Source of the DNA: Pratylenchus scribneri
Lineage: Eukaryota; Nematoda; Chromadorea; Rhabditida; Pratylenchidae
Direction: 5' to 3'
Length of the DNA: 64,000 nucleotides
NCBI GenBank assembly: GCA_030063045.1
Contig: JAQSEB010000104.1
Span: forward strand, 1,097,483 to 1,161,482
Positions within the stretch are counted from its first letter, which is position 1; each line of letters opens with the position of its first letter. A program made the position numbers and the translations under genes. Below, piece after piece: positions 1-16,880 of the stretch. The notes beneath the pieces were generated by a model, which made no database searches, was not told the DNA's origin, and saw nothing but the letters and a program-made list of their open reading frames with translations.

Positions 1-3000
1 AAAATCAGAACAACAACAAAACATTTAAAATCAGAACAACAACAAAACATTTAAAATCAGAACAACAACAAAACATTTAAAATCAGAACAACAACAAAAC
101 ATTTAAAATCACAACAACAACAAAACATTTAAAATCAGAACAACAACAAAACATTTAAAATCAGAACAACAACAAAACATTTAAAATCAGAACAACAACA
201 AAACATTTAAAATCAGAACAACAACAAAACATTTAAAATCAGAACAACAACAAAACATTTAAAATCAGAACAACAACAAAACATTTAAAATCACAACAAC
301 AACAAAACATTTAAAATCAGAACAATAACAAAACATTTAAAATCAGAACAACAACAAAACATTTAAAATCAGAACAACAACAAAACATTTAAAATCAGAA
401 CAATAACAAAACATTTAAAATCAGAACAACAACAAAACATTTAAAATCAGAACAACAACAAAACATTTAAAATCAGAACAACAACAAAACATTTAAAATC
501 AGAACAATAACAAAACATTTAAAATCAGAACAACAACAAAACATTTAAAATCAGAACAACAACAAAACATTTAAAATCAGAACAATAACAAAACATTGAA
601 AATCAGAACATAAACAAAACATTGAAAATCAGAACAACAACAAAACATTTAAAATCAGAACAACAACAAAACATTTAAAATCAGAACAATAACAAAACAT
701 TTAAAATCAGAACAACAACAAAACATTTAAAATCAGAACAACAACAAAACATTTAAAATCAGAACAATAACAAAACATTTAAAATCAGAACAACAACAAA
801 ACATTTAAAATCAGAACAATAACAAAACATTTAAAATCAGAACAACAACAAAACATTTAAAATCAGAACAACAACAAAACATTTAAAATCAGAACAATAA
901 CAAAACATTTAAAATCACAACAACAACAAAACATTTAAAATCAGAACAACAACAAAACATTTAAAATCAGAACAACAACAAAACATTTAAAATCACAACA
1001 ACAACAAAACATTTAAAATCAGAACAACAACAAAACATTTAAAATCAGAACAACAACAAAACATTTAAAATCAGAACAATAACAAAACATTTAAAATCAG
1101 AACAACAACAAAACATTTAAAATCAGAACAACAACAAAACATTTAAAATCAGAACAATAACAAAACATTGAAAATCAGAACATAAACAAAACATTGAAAA
1201 TCAGAACAACAACAAAACATTTAAAATCAGAACAACAACAAAACATTTAAAATCAGAACAATAACAAAACATTGAAAATCAGAACATAAACAAAACATTG
1301 AAAATCAGAACAACAACAAAACATTTAAAATCAGAACAACAACAAAACATTTAAAATCAGAACAATAACAAAACATTTAAAATCAGAACAACAACAAAAC
1401 ATTTAAAATCAGAACAACAACAAAACATTTAAAATCAGAACAATAACAAAACATTTAAAATCAGAACAACAACAAAACATTTAAAATCACAACAACAACA
1501 AAACATTTAAAATCACAACAACAACAAAACATTTAAAATCAGAACAATAACAAAACATTTAAAATCACAACAACAACAAAACATTTAAAATCAGAACAAC
1601 AACAAAACATTTAAAATCAGAACAACAACAAAACATTTAAAATCAGAACAACAACAAAACATTTAAAATCAGAACAATAACAAAACATTTAAAATCAGAA
1701 CAACAACAAAACATTTAAAATCAGAACAATAACAAAACATTGAAAATCAGAACATAAACAAAACATTGAAAATCAGAACAACAACAAAACATTTAAAATC
1801 AGAACAACAACAAAACATTTAAAATCAGAACAATAACAAAACATTGAAAATCAGAACATAAACAAAACATTGAAAATCAGAACAACAACAAAACATTGAA
1901 AATCAGAACAACAACAAAACATTTAAAATCAGAACAACAACAAAACATTTAAAATCAGAACAACAACAAAACATTTAAAATCAGAACAATAACAAAACAT
2001 TGAAAATCAGAACATAAACAAAACATTGAAAATCAGAACAACAACAAAACATTTAAAATCAGAACAACAACAAAACATTTAAAATCAGAACAATAACAAA
2101 ACATTGAAAATCAGAACATAAACAAAACATTGAAAATCAGAACAACAACAAAACATTTAAAATCAGAACAATAACAAAACATTTAAAATCAGAACAACAA
2201 CAAAACATTTAAAATCAGAACAACAACAAAACATTTAAAATCAGAACAACAACAAAACATTTAAAATCAGAACAATAACAAAACATTGAAAATCAGAACA
2301 ACAACAAAACATTTAAAATCAGAACAACAACAAAACATTTAAAATCAGAACAACAACAAAACATAGGAAATCAGAACAACAACAAAACATTGAAAATCAG
2401 AACAAAAACAAAACATTTAAAATCACAACAACAACAAAACATTGAAAATCAGAACAACAACAAAACATTTAAAATCAGAATAACAACAAAACATTGAAAA
2501 TCAGAACATAAACAAAACATTGAAAATCAGAACAACAACAAAACATTTAAAATCAGAACAACAACAAAACATTTAAAATCAGAACAATAACAAAACATTG
2601 AAAATCAGAACATAAACAAAACATTGAAAATCAGAACAACAACAAAACATTTAAAATCAGAACAACAACAAAACATTTAAAATCAGAACAATAACAAAAC
2701 ATTTAAAATCAGAACAACAACAAAACATTTAAAATCACAACAACAACAAAACATTTAAAATCAGAACAATAACAAAACATTTAAAATCAGAACAACAACA
2801 AAACATTTAAAATCAGAACAATAACAAAACATTTAAAATCAGAACAACAACAAAACATTTAAAATCAGAACAACAACAAAACATTTAAAATCAGAACAAC
2901 AACAAAACATTTAAAATCAGAACAATAACAAAACATTGAAAATCAGAACAACAACAAAACATTTAAAATCAGAACAACAACAAAACATTTAAAATCAGAA

Positions 3001-6000
3001 CAACAACAAAACATAGGAAATCAGAACAACAACAAAACATTGAAAATCAGAACAAAAACAAAACATTGAAAATCAGAACAACAACAAAACATTGAAAATC
3101 AGAACAACAACAAAACATTGAAAATCAGAACAACAACAAAACATTTAAAATCAGAACAACAACAAAACATTGAAAATCAGAACAACAACAAAACATTTAA
3201 AATCAGAACAACAACAAAACATTTAAAATCAGAACAATAACAAAACATTGAAAATCAGAACATAAACAAAACATTGAAAATCAGAACAACAACAAAACAT
3301 TTAAAATCAGAACAATAACAAAACATTGAAAATCAGAACAACAACAAAACATTGAAAATCAGAACAACAACAAAACATTTAAAATCAGAACAACAACAAA
3401 ACATTGAAAATCAGAACAACAACAAAACATTTAAAATCAGAACAACAACAAAACATTTAAAATCAGAACAATAACAAAACATTTAAAATCAGAACAACAA
3501 CAAAACATTTAAAATCAGAACAACAACAAAACATTTAAAATCAGAACAATAACAAAACATTGAAAATCAGAACATAAACAAAACATTTAAAATCACAACA
3601 ACAACAAAACATTTAAAATCACAACAACAACAAAACATTTAAAATCAGAACAATAACAAAACTTTAAAATCAGAACAACAACAAAACATTGAAAATCAGA
3701 ACAACAACAAAACATTGAAAATCAGAACAACAACAAAACATTTAAAATCAGAACAACAACAAAACATTGAAAATCAGAACAACAACAAAACATTTAAAAT
3801 CAGAACAACAACAAAACATTTAAAATCAGAACAATAACAAAACATTGAAAATCAGAACATAAACAAAACATTGAAAATCAGAACAACAACAAAACATTTA
3901 AAATCAGAACAATAACAAAACATTTAAAATCAGAACAACAACAAAACATTTAAAATCAGAACAATAACAAAACATTGAAAATCAGAACATAAACAAAACA
4001 TTGAAAATCAGAACAACAACAAAACATTGAAAATCAGAACATAAACAAAACATTGAAAATCAGAACAACAACAAAACATTTAAAATCAGAACAACAACAA
4101 AACATTTAAAATCAGAACAATAACAAAACATTGAAAATCAGAACATAAACAAAACATTGAAAATCAGAACAACAACAAAACATTTAAAATCAGAACAACA
4201 ACAAAACATTTAAAATCAGAACAATAACAAAACATTGAAAATCAGAACATAAACAAAACATTGAAAATCAGAACAACAACAAAACATTTAAAATCACAAC
4301 AACAACAAAACATTTAAAATCAGAACAACAACAAAACATTTAAAATCAGAACAACAACAAAACATTTAAAATCACAACAACAACAAAACATTTAAAATCA
4401 GAACAACAACAAAACATTTAAAATCAGAACAACAACAAAACATTTAAAATCAGAACAATAACAAAACATTTAAAATCAGAACAACAACAAAACATTTAAA
4501 ATCAGAACAACAACAAAACATTTAAAATCAGAACAACAACAAAACATTTAAAATCAGAACAATAACAAAACATTTAAAATCAGAACAACAACAAAACATT
4601 TAAAATCAGAACAACAACAAAACATTTAAAATCAGAACAACAACAAAACATTTAAAATCAGAACAATAACAAAACATTGAAAATCAGAACAACAACAAAA
4701 CATTTAAAATCAGAACAACAACAAAACATTTAAAATCAGAACAACAACAAAACATAGGAAATCAGAACAACAACAAAACATTGAAAATCAGAACAAAAAC
4801 AAAACATTTAAAATCACAACAACAACAAAACATTGAAAATCAGAACAACAACAAAACATTTAAAATCAGAATAACAACAAAACATTTAAAATCAGAACAA
4901 CAACAAAACATTTAAAATCAGAACAACAACAAAACATTTAAAATCACAACAATAACAAAACATTTAAAATCAGAACAACAACAAAACATTTAAAATCAGA
5001 ACAACAACAAAACATTTAAAATCAGAACAATAACAAAACATTTAAAATCAGAACAACAACAAAACATTTAAAATCACAACAATAACAAAACATTTAAAAT
5101 CAGAACAACAACAAAACATTTAAAATCAGAACAACAACAAAACATTTAAAATCACAACAACAACAAAACATTGAAAATCAGAACAACAACAAAACATTTA
5201 AAATCAGAACAACAACAAAACATTTAAAATCAAAACAACAACAAAACATTTTCCGGAATGAAATCAGAAGAACAACAAAACATTTTCCGGAATGAAATCA
5301 GAAGAACAACAAAACATTTTCCGGAATGAAATCAGAACAACAACAAAACATTTTCCGGAATGAAATCAGAACAACAACAAAACATTGAAAATCAGAACAA
5401 CAACAAGACATTTAAAATCAGAACAACAACAAAACATTGAAAATTAGAACAACAACAAAACATTTAAAATCAGAACAACAACAAAACATTTTCCGGAATG
5501 AAATCAGAAGAACAACAAAACATTTTCCGGAATGAAATCAGAACAACAACAAAACATTTAAAATCAGAACAACAACAAAACATTTAAAATCACAACAACA
5601 ACAAAACATTTAAAATCAGAACAACAACAAAACATTTAAAATCAGAACAACAACAAAACATTTAAAATCACAACAACAACAAAACATTTAAAATCAGAAC
5701 AACAACAAAACATTTAAAATCAGAACAACAACAAAACATTTAAAATCAGAACAATAACAAAACATTTAAAATCAGAACAACAACAAAACATTTAAAATCA
5801 GAACAACAACAAAACATTTAAAATCAGAACAACAACAAAACATTTAAAATCAGAACAATAACAAAACATTTAAAATCAGAACAACAACAAAACATTTAAA
5901 ATCAGAACAACAACAAAACATTTAAAATCAGAACAACAACAAAACATTTAAAATCAGAACAATAACAAAACATTTAAAATCAGAACAATAACAAAACATT

Positions 6001-6897
6001 TAAAATCAGAACAACAACAAAACATTTAAAATCAGAACAACAACAAAACATTTAAAATCAGAACAACAACAAAACATAGAAAATCAGAACAACAACAAAA
6101 CATTGAAAATTAGAACAACAACAAAACATTTAAAATCAGAACAACAACAAAACATTTTCCGGAATGAAATCAGAAGAACAACAAAACATTTTCCGGAATG
6201 AAATCAGAACAACAACAAAACATTTAAAATCAGAACAACAACAAAACATTTAAAATCACAACAACAACAAAACATTTAAAATCACAACAACAACAAAACA
6301 TTTAAAATCAGAACAACAACAAAACATTTAAAATCAGAACAACAACAAAACATTTAAAATCAGAACAACAACAAAACATTTAAAATCAGAACAACAACAA
6401 AACATTTAAAATCAGAACAATAACAAAACATTTAAAATCAGAACAACAACAAAACATTTAAAATCAGAACAACAACAAAACATTTAAAATCAGAACAATA
6501 ACAAAACATTTAAAATCAGAACAACAACAAAACATTTAAAATCAGAACAACAACAAAACATTTAAAATCAGAACAACAACAAAACATTTAAAATCAGAAC
6601 AATAACAAAACATTGAAAATCAGAACAACAACAAAACATTTAAAATCAGAACAACAACAAAACATTTAAAATCAGAACAATAACAAAACATTTAAAATCA
6701 GAACAACAACAAAACATTTAAAATCAGAACAACAACAAAACATTTAAAATCAGAACAACAACAAAACATAGAAAATCAGAACAACAACAAAACATTTAAA
6801 ATCCGAACAACAACAAAACATTTAAAATCACAACAACAACAAAACATTTAAAATCACAACAACAACAAAACATTGAAAATCAGAACAACAACAAAAC
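1..6897. repeat. 26-bp tandem satellite array (array 1)
   Basis: The basic unit is 26 bp: AAAATCAG, then an AAC-rich core (AACAACAACAAA), then ACATTT. It repeats about 265 times. Recurrent variants are CAATAACAA and CATAAACAA cores, ATTGAAAA in place of ATTTAAAA, CAC for CAG, ATAGGAAA, and longer units carrying TTCCGGAATG near 5250-5365, 5490-5540 and 6155-6200. The plus strand has almost no G or T runs, giving strong strand asymmetry. The array touches the window's left edge, so its true length is unknown. It ends about 180 bp before the stop codon of the MOLO-1-like gene. Confidence 0.98.
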
Positions 6898-7079
6898 GTT
6901 TTCGAAATACCGTACTTTCTCTCGCGCATATTCCTTTTTATGTTAGCTTTTAATTGGGAGCATTTTTTGTGCTTTTCTGATTTATTTGTTTCGTCCATAC
7001 AAAAAGTGCACATTTGTTTTAAACTATTTCTTTGTTGTAAAATTCAAAAAAGATTGTAATAAATTAATTAAAATGCTTT

Positions 7080-8440
7080 TTATGGCTTCATTCCTCCATC
7101 CATTATGTCCATTCTCATCATTGCTAAACAACATCCATGTTTTTTATGGCATCGACAATTGAGGCTTCCATTCTTCACTGCTGGTGATTTCCTTTGTTTT
7201 GCAATTAAACGGATTCGGAAGAATAAAAAAATTGCCAACAAAAATGAAGAAAGGGAAAAGAAAATTGCCACGGACAAAGCAAACCTATGGAAAAAATATG
7301 AAATTAAGGAAGGATTGCCACAATTGAAAACCATTGAAGGAAATGATGCCAATGCCAATGAACAGAATCCACCGAAATTTCATTGGCTTTTTCTTTGCAA
7401 TTTTGTTCCTCATCAGCCAATTTGGATTTTCTGCCAATTGGCACTGTCCTTGTTGTGCCCATTAGCACGGACCGTTTATGGACAATCAATTCACGGAGAG
7501 CACCCAAAATTGAACGCAAAATTCGGGGATATTGCCTGGAGGGATTTCGTAGGAATTGTCGCTAAAATAAGCAAATATGTAATTTTTAAATGGAAGTGGG
7601 CGGACTTGTTCCGAAATAATGGAATTCTTTTCAATTGGCGAAATTGGGATGGATGGATGCGAATAAATGTGAATTTGCATTGGCACCGCATTGACCATAA
7701 TCAAAATGCCCAAATGGCAGCCAAATGTGCCCTCAACCAGGCCCCAATCTCTGGCAATTCTTTCGCCAATTTTCTACAAAATAGGGGGCAATATTTCCTT
7801 ATCATTTGTGTTACTAACATCTTTTGGATTCTCCTCCAATTCATTCAATCTTTGCCAAATCACATCAATTAGCCTCCGGGCATCTCCATCCTGAATCCAA
7901 TCGCGCCATTGTCTTTGGGTAATATTCTCAAAAAGTGGCCTCTGTTGTTGGCCAGCCTCAATCGGGAATTGGGACAATGCAATGCCAATTTTGATTCCTT
8001 TTTGGACGCAACGATTCGTCGAAATTTGCTGTAAATTTGTGGTCATTTATGGCAAAAATAAATGAATGAACATTTTTTGTCCATTCTGGGAAGAATGTGA
8101 TCAATTCTTGCAATTCAATTCGATCCTCCTTTTCCATCAATGAATCCGGATCGCAAATGTGGCCACCGAGTCGATCCAAATTGCATTCCCAATTGTCCTG
8201 TGGATTCGGGAATGTGCCAATTGTGTACTTTTTAATTGGATAAATTATTCCGATTGGCTTCGATTCGACAATATCCCAAAAAGTTTGTGGGAATGTTGGC
8301 CGTAATGGAAGAGTTGATTGGGTTGAATTTAGAGAGAGATTATTATAGAGTGAAGATGAATTTGATGAAAATAAAGAAGAAAAATTTAAAGGGAATAGGG
8401 CGAAGAATATTGAAATTGAAATAGATTTATTATTAGCCAT
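7080..8440 (-). CDS. molo-1-like: MOLO-1-like TPM-domain membrane protein
   Basis: Five exons (8440-8072, 8028-7819, 7773-7606, 7561-7332, 7284-7080) join in frame to 393 residues; introns are 43-47 nt. The N-terminus is a signal peptide (MANNKSISISIFFALF). The TPM region follows with YTIGTFPNPQDNW, ICDPDSLM and GIKIGIALSQF, then IARDWGL and a CHLGILIMVN strand. A single transmembrane segment (ALSVAIFFSLSSFLLAIFLF) near residue 330 is followed by a basic, Cys-rich cytoplasmic tail. This signal-TPM-TM layout matches C. elegans MOLO-1, a positive auxiliary subunit of levamisole-type acetylcholine receptors at body muscle. The family is seen from motifs; the receptor role is inferred. Nematodes have several TPM paralogues, so orthology to molo-1 itself is open. 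Confidence 0.75.
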
Positions 8441-9080
8441 AATTTATTGGATAAAATTATCAAATGTTTTGTGTTGATTGGATTAATTAAAATTGTGTAG
8501 TTTGATCGGACAATAACTGAAGTTTATTATTAAATAAGCCGGCAGTGAAGAGAGAGGCTATGGGAAAATAATAATCTGAACGGTTCAATCTCGACAATAA
8601 GCCTTTTCTTTTTTTCCTTTGGATTTAATCAATTTGCCATCGATGATCATTGAAAAGAGGAAAGGAAAAAGTAAGAATAAAAATGGATTATGGCTAAATA
8701 TGGAAGGATCATTTGAATCACACTTTTGACTGAATCTTTGATTAAAAAAAGAATAAACAATGTTGGACATATTTATTTATTTATTGTTTAATTAATAATT
8801 ACTTTTAGAAATATGTTAGGATTCAAATCCAAACCATTAATTCTCATCGTTAGATCCGATACAAACTTGGCCCGTAAAAAAGCGATGATTAAAGCAGTAA
8901 TCAAAAAATCAGGAAATTATAACTTTGCCCAAAGGCAAATTCATTACAAAATATCAAAAATGATTTATTTTTTTGATGATCTACAATTAAATTTTCTTAT
9001 CAAAATATCCATAGAAAAATAACATCAAAAAATTTTTTAAATATTTTTACAAAAATATAAATTTTTATAATTATCCTTGG
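8441..9080. other. Intergenic, AT-rich; one weak 69-codon ORF
   Basis: The space lies between the start of the MOLO-1-like gene and the stop of the TSP1-like gene, both on the minus strand. A 69-codon plus-strand ORF (8813-9022) begins just after a TTTTAG acceptor-like site and has fairly natural codons (RSDTNLARKKAMIKAVIKK), but I recognise no family. It may be a gene remnant or chance. No other structure is visible. Confidence 0.4.
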
Positions 9081-10216
9081 TTATTTTCCGCCGGTTCCAT
9101 TGATTTGCATTGTCTGCAACATTCCGGCATTCAAATTGCCCAAATTATTCCCTCCAATTTGCATGGATTGAAGCATTGTGGCAGTCCAGGCGCTGCCGAA
9201 TCCGGCGCCACCAATGCCCGAAATTGTGATTTGCTGCTGGGGAAGGGACCCAAATTGAGGAATAGCAGAAATTGGATTGACAATTTTATCCACCGCATTT
9301 GGCGTCGGGCAGGCACGGACATCGGAATATGAACCACTGGGGGGAAATATATTTTGATTAAATTAAATCATTTTTAATAAGCCATTTTTGGAGATAAAGT
9401 TGAATAGAATTTATGGCAAAAATAATAAGGCTAATAAATTCTAGGGCATAGAATTTACATTTTAAAACCAATGTCAATGCCAATAATGCCTAAGGATCTT
9501 TCCTATTCATCCTACTGTACCACCACTTTTTGCCTAATCGCCCTGTCATCTGATCAATCAAATATTGCCCCAATCTGCCTTTTTAAATCCACCCGTTTTT
9601 CCTCTCTTTTTCCCCTTCACATTTCTATTATATTTTCCGCAGAATAAATAAATAAATAATAATTTTTAAAGTTGAGAGTCTCTTTATCACTATCCCATTC
9701 GTTTGGCCATTGGGGGCATAGGCCTCCAGTGAAGGCCCGGATCGGGAACTTAAAGTCCAGCTCTCGAACCAAACAACTTTATTCCAAGATAACTAGATTA
9801 TATAACTAATAATCAAAAAGCATCATAGATTCTTACGTGCAATTGAATGGAGCAATTGATGAGGAAGGGGGAAGTTGGCATCCGGCTGGTTGGGGAAGGC
9901 ATGGACGAATTCTTTGTTGAACATTCAAACTGGACAATGCAAACAGAAATGGGGAGGTTGGGCAAGCGGTCCTTCATAAATTAAATTAAATTATTCCCTT
10001 CAATTTTAATTAAATAATTGTGGAATTAAAAAATATGCCCTTTTATAATATTTTCATCAATCATTCACCGTAACCGTACCAATTGCTCCAATCGCCCCAA
10101 ATTCCATTGTTTTGGCAAGGCACCACTGCAACATTGCTTCCATTGTTTTGTTGGCCAAAATTCAAAGGAAATTGACGCAAAATTGAAAGCAAAAAGATCC
10201 AGCAATAAATTTGCAT
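9081..10216 (-). CDS. Small secreted thrombospondin type-1-like protein
   Basis: Three exons (10216-10080, 9971-9837, 9336-9081) join in frame to 175 residues. The start was chosen at 10216 because it opens directly on a signal peptide (MQIYCWIFLLSILRQFPLNF). After cleavage comes GIWGDWSNW, the Trp-rich opening of a TSP1 repeat, and six cysteines spaced as in that fold (VPC, TACP, RPCLP, GCQ, NCT, RACPT). The C-terminal 70 residues are low complexity, rich in Gly, Gln, Met and Asn (TMLQSMQIGGNNLGNLNAG), and have no known domain. The protein is probably extracellular. Exon 1 ends inside the TSP1 motif at a GTACGG donor; phase fixes this choice. An in-frame Met 11 codons upstream (10249) is possible but would bury the signal peptide. 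Confidence 0.65.
9695..9786. repeat. Dispersed repeat, copy 1 (partner at 51332-51424)
   Basis: This GC-richer block sits inside an intron of the TSP1-like gene. It shares CCA-GGGG, GGC, AAGGC-CGGA, a CCAGCT core and CCAAACAACTT with a block at 51332-51424 in the mpz-1-like gene, at roughly two-thirds identity by eye. On the minus strand it contains GGTTCGAGAGC, which resembles a Pol III B box, so a SINE-like origin is possible but unproven. Confidence 0.45.
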
Positions 10217-10601
10217 TATTCCGCTTTTTCTCTTTATTAATTTATTCAATGCTTATTTATCTACATTGGGGAAATGGCGTATATTTTAATTAAATCCAAA
10301 AGGGGCAAAATATATTGAACAATTTTATATTGGAGAAAATAAATATTATCATTAATAAAAGTTTCACAAATTGGACAATTTTCGAAAAAAAAGGAAAGGG
10401 TTGTCATCATGAGCCAAAAATGAAAAAAAATGAGTATAACAAATGAACATGTGGATTTAAAAAAGGATGAAATTATTAGGCAACAAAAAAACATAATCCA
10501 ATTTGCGTGAAATCCCCCATTCCCATCATTGTTCTTCCTCTTCTCAAAACTATTTCCTTCCGCACTTTTCAAGTTCATTTCCATTCATTCAAATTTGTGC
10601 C

Positions 10602-11803
10602 CTAATCCTGCATTGCTTCTTGCTCCAATGCCATTTCCTTTGGATCGCCGTCATTCGCCGATTTTTCCTCACTGCCCAACAATTTATAGTCCGAATCCTT
10701 TTTTGGAAGGGAAAATTGAATTTCCACCAATGGTTTTTGTTCTTTTTCCCCATTTTTGGCTTTAAAATTGGCAAAAATTTTCCATTTCCAAAAATATCAT
10801 TTCTTTTTCTATGGCATCATTTTTGCCTACTCACAAATTCCAATCCAATTTGGCATTTTGATGTTCCGGCTGTCGTGAAAATGTCCATTTGAAGTATTCC
10901 ACCGTTGTTGGCAAGTCCCAATGGGCAATTGAATGCTTTTGTCTGTTTTGGGCCCATCTGCATTCCATTCGGTGCCACCGACTCAACTATCATTCCCGAA
11001 TCATTCAAATGGACTCGCATATTGTTCCCATAATGGATGATGGCACTGCCGAATTTTACTATTCATAAGGGGAAATATTAATTAGTATTTAGGCTTTTAT
11101 TCAAATGAAATTTGCCACAATAAAAGTTATTCAAAATCCAAAAAGATTCGATGAAAATGATTTATCCCTCAGGCACATTGGATTGGAAGGTACTGTTACT
11201 GTACCTCTGATTTATTTTCCTATCGTTTCCAAAAATTCCCCACCAACATTTTTGGACGGGTCCAACGCGCCATTTTCTGCGTACCCTTCTCAACATGGGC
11301 CTGGCCGCATCATGACGAAAATAGCGAGTTGTGCCGAAAAGGGAATTGGACCAATCAAGGCTGATTCGACAGCCGGGGAAGTCGATGAAAAGACTTCAAA
11401 ATTGAATTCATTCTTGGCAAAAGCTCATATTTTTAATTCGCACCGATTATCCTCCAATTGTTCGGTTAAGCAGTCAGCATTTGGCAATAATGCCATGAAT
11501 GTGATGCCATCGGATGGGGATGGCACTTGTAGACGAACAATTATTCGATTTGAGCCGGGCGAACGTTGGATAACACTGAATTTTGTAATATTTTTATAAT
11601 TTTGTTGAATTATTATTAATTTATCTCAGATTTATTTTGACCTAATTTAACAATTAAAATGGTGACTTTTAGTTTATAAATGATTTAAATAAGTCATCAC
11701 ATTTTTATAATAAATCTCATTGTAAATTGACTTACATTCCATCAATATTGGCAATGAAAATGGAAAAAATGGCAAGAAAAGCGACAAAAATTGTTGATCT
11801 CAT
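10602..11803 (-). CDS. Predicted secreted protein, family unknown
   Basis: Five exons are proposed: 11803-11736, 11575-11444, 11393 to about 11200, 11058-10831 and 10759-10602. The first encodes a clear signal peptide (MRSTIFVAFLAIFSIFIANI). Exon 2 gives IVIQRSPGSNRIIVRLQVPS and LLPNADCLTEQ. Exon 4 gives FGSAIIHYGNNMRVHLNDSG and FNCPLGLANNGG. The last exon is acidic and polar (KKDSDYKLLGSEEKSANDGD). Joins 1-2, 2-3 and 4-5 agree in phase; the donor of exon 3 is unresolved (several phase-1 GT sites between 11195 and 11240). There is no transmembrane segment after the signal, so it is likely exported. I do not recognise the family. A competing view is that the last exon belongs to a separate transcript. 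Confidence 0.5.
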
Positions 11804-12441
11804 TTTTGGATGGAAAATAGGATTAAAAATTGGTTTTTTTGATGAAATTGAAAGCAAAACTTTTCATAAATAAATATAAAATGGTCAAATGGGAACGCCC
11901 AAATTCACAAATTTGGAAAGAAAAATTGTTGATTCAATTCATCAAAATTGGGCAAATTCCATTAAAAGAATTCCAAAATCTGGTTTATTTATGAACAAAT
12001 CGTTTTGTGTGCATTGAATGAACTCGAATATATCATATTTTGCATGAATAAATGCCATTTTATTAAACCTTTTTTTTGTCATTAGTCAAATCTTTTAAAA
12101 TCATGCATTAATTCAATAATATTTTTGACTGATTTAGGGCTTTATCCCGGCCAAAATCTTATCTTACTATCGTAAATTCTATAATAGAAGCTCCCCTTGG
12201 AGGGCTCTGGAATTTAAGCCCCAGGCTTCAAATATATGGCATTCCTAATTTAAGTAATTTAATTCGAATTTTAAATTGGAATAAAATGGAAGAAGAATAT
12301 TTAAAAAATAAATAAAGTAAAAAAATTTATTCATTGTAAAAAATTGGGGAAAAATATTGAATCACATTTTAGCAGGACGAGAAAATAAAAAATTGTTGAC
12401 CAAATTCATAATATTTTATGATGGAAAATGGAACATTTTAT
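11804..12441. other. Intergenic region between secreted gene and ELAV gene
   Basis: AT-rich sequence forming the 5' flank of the secreted gene and the 3' flank of the ELAV gene. I see no convincing ORF, RNA gene or array in it. Confidence 0.5.

Positions 12442-16880
<4,439 letters not shown>

Noticed and set aside
1..6897. CRISPR array or telomere
   Set aside because: Units are contiguous with no unique spacers, and the 26-bp unit is not a telomeric repeat. It is a eukaryotic satellite.
11105..11599. 164-codon plus-strand ORF
   Set aside because: It is antisense to two phase-consistent exons of the secreted gene at 10602-11803.
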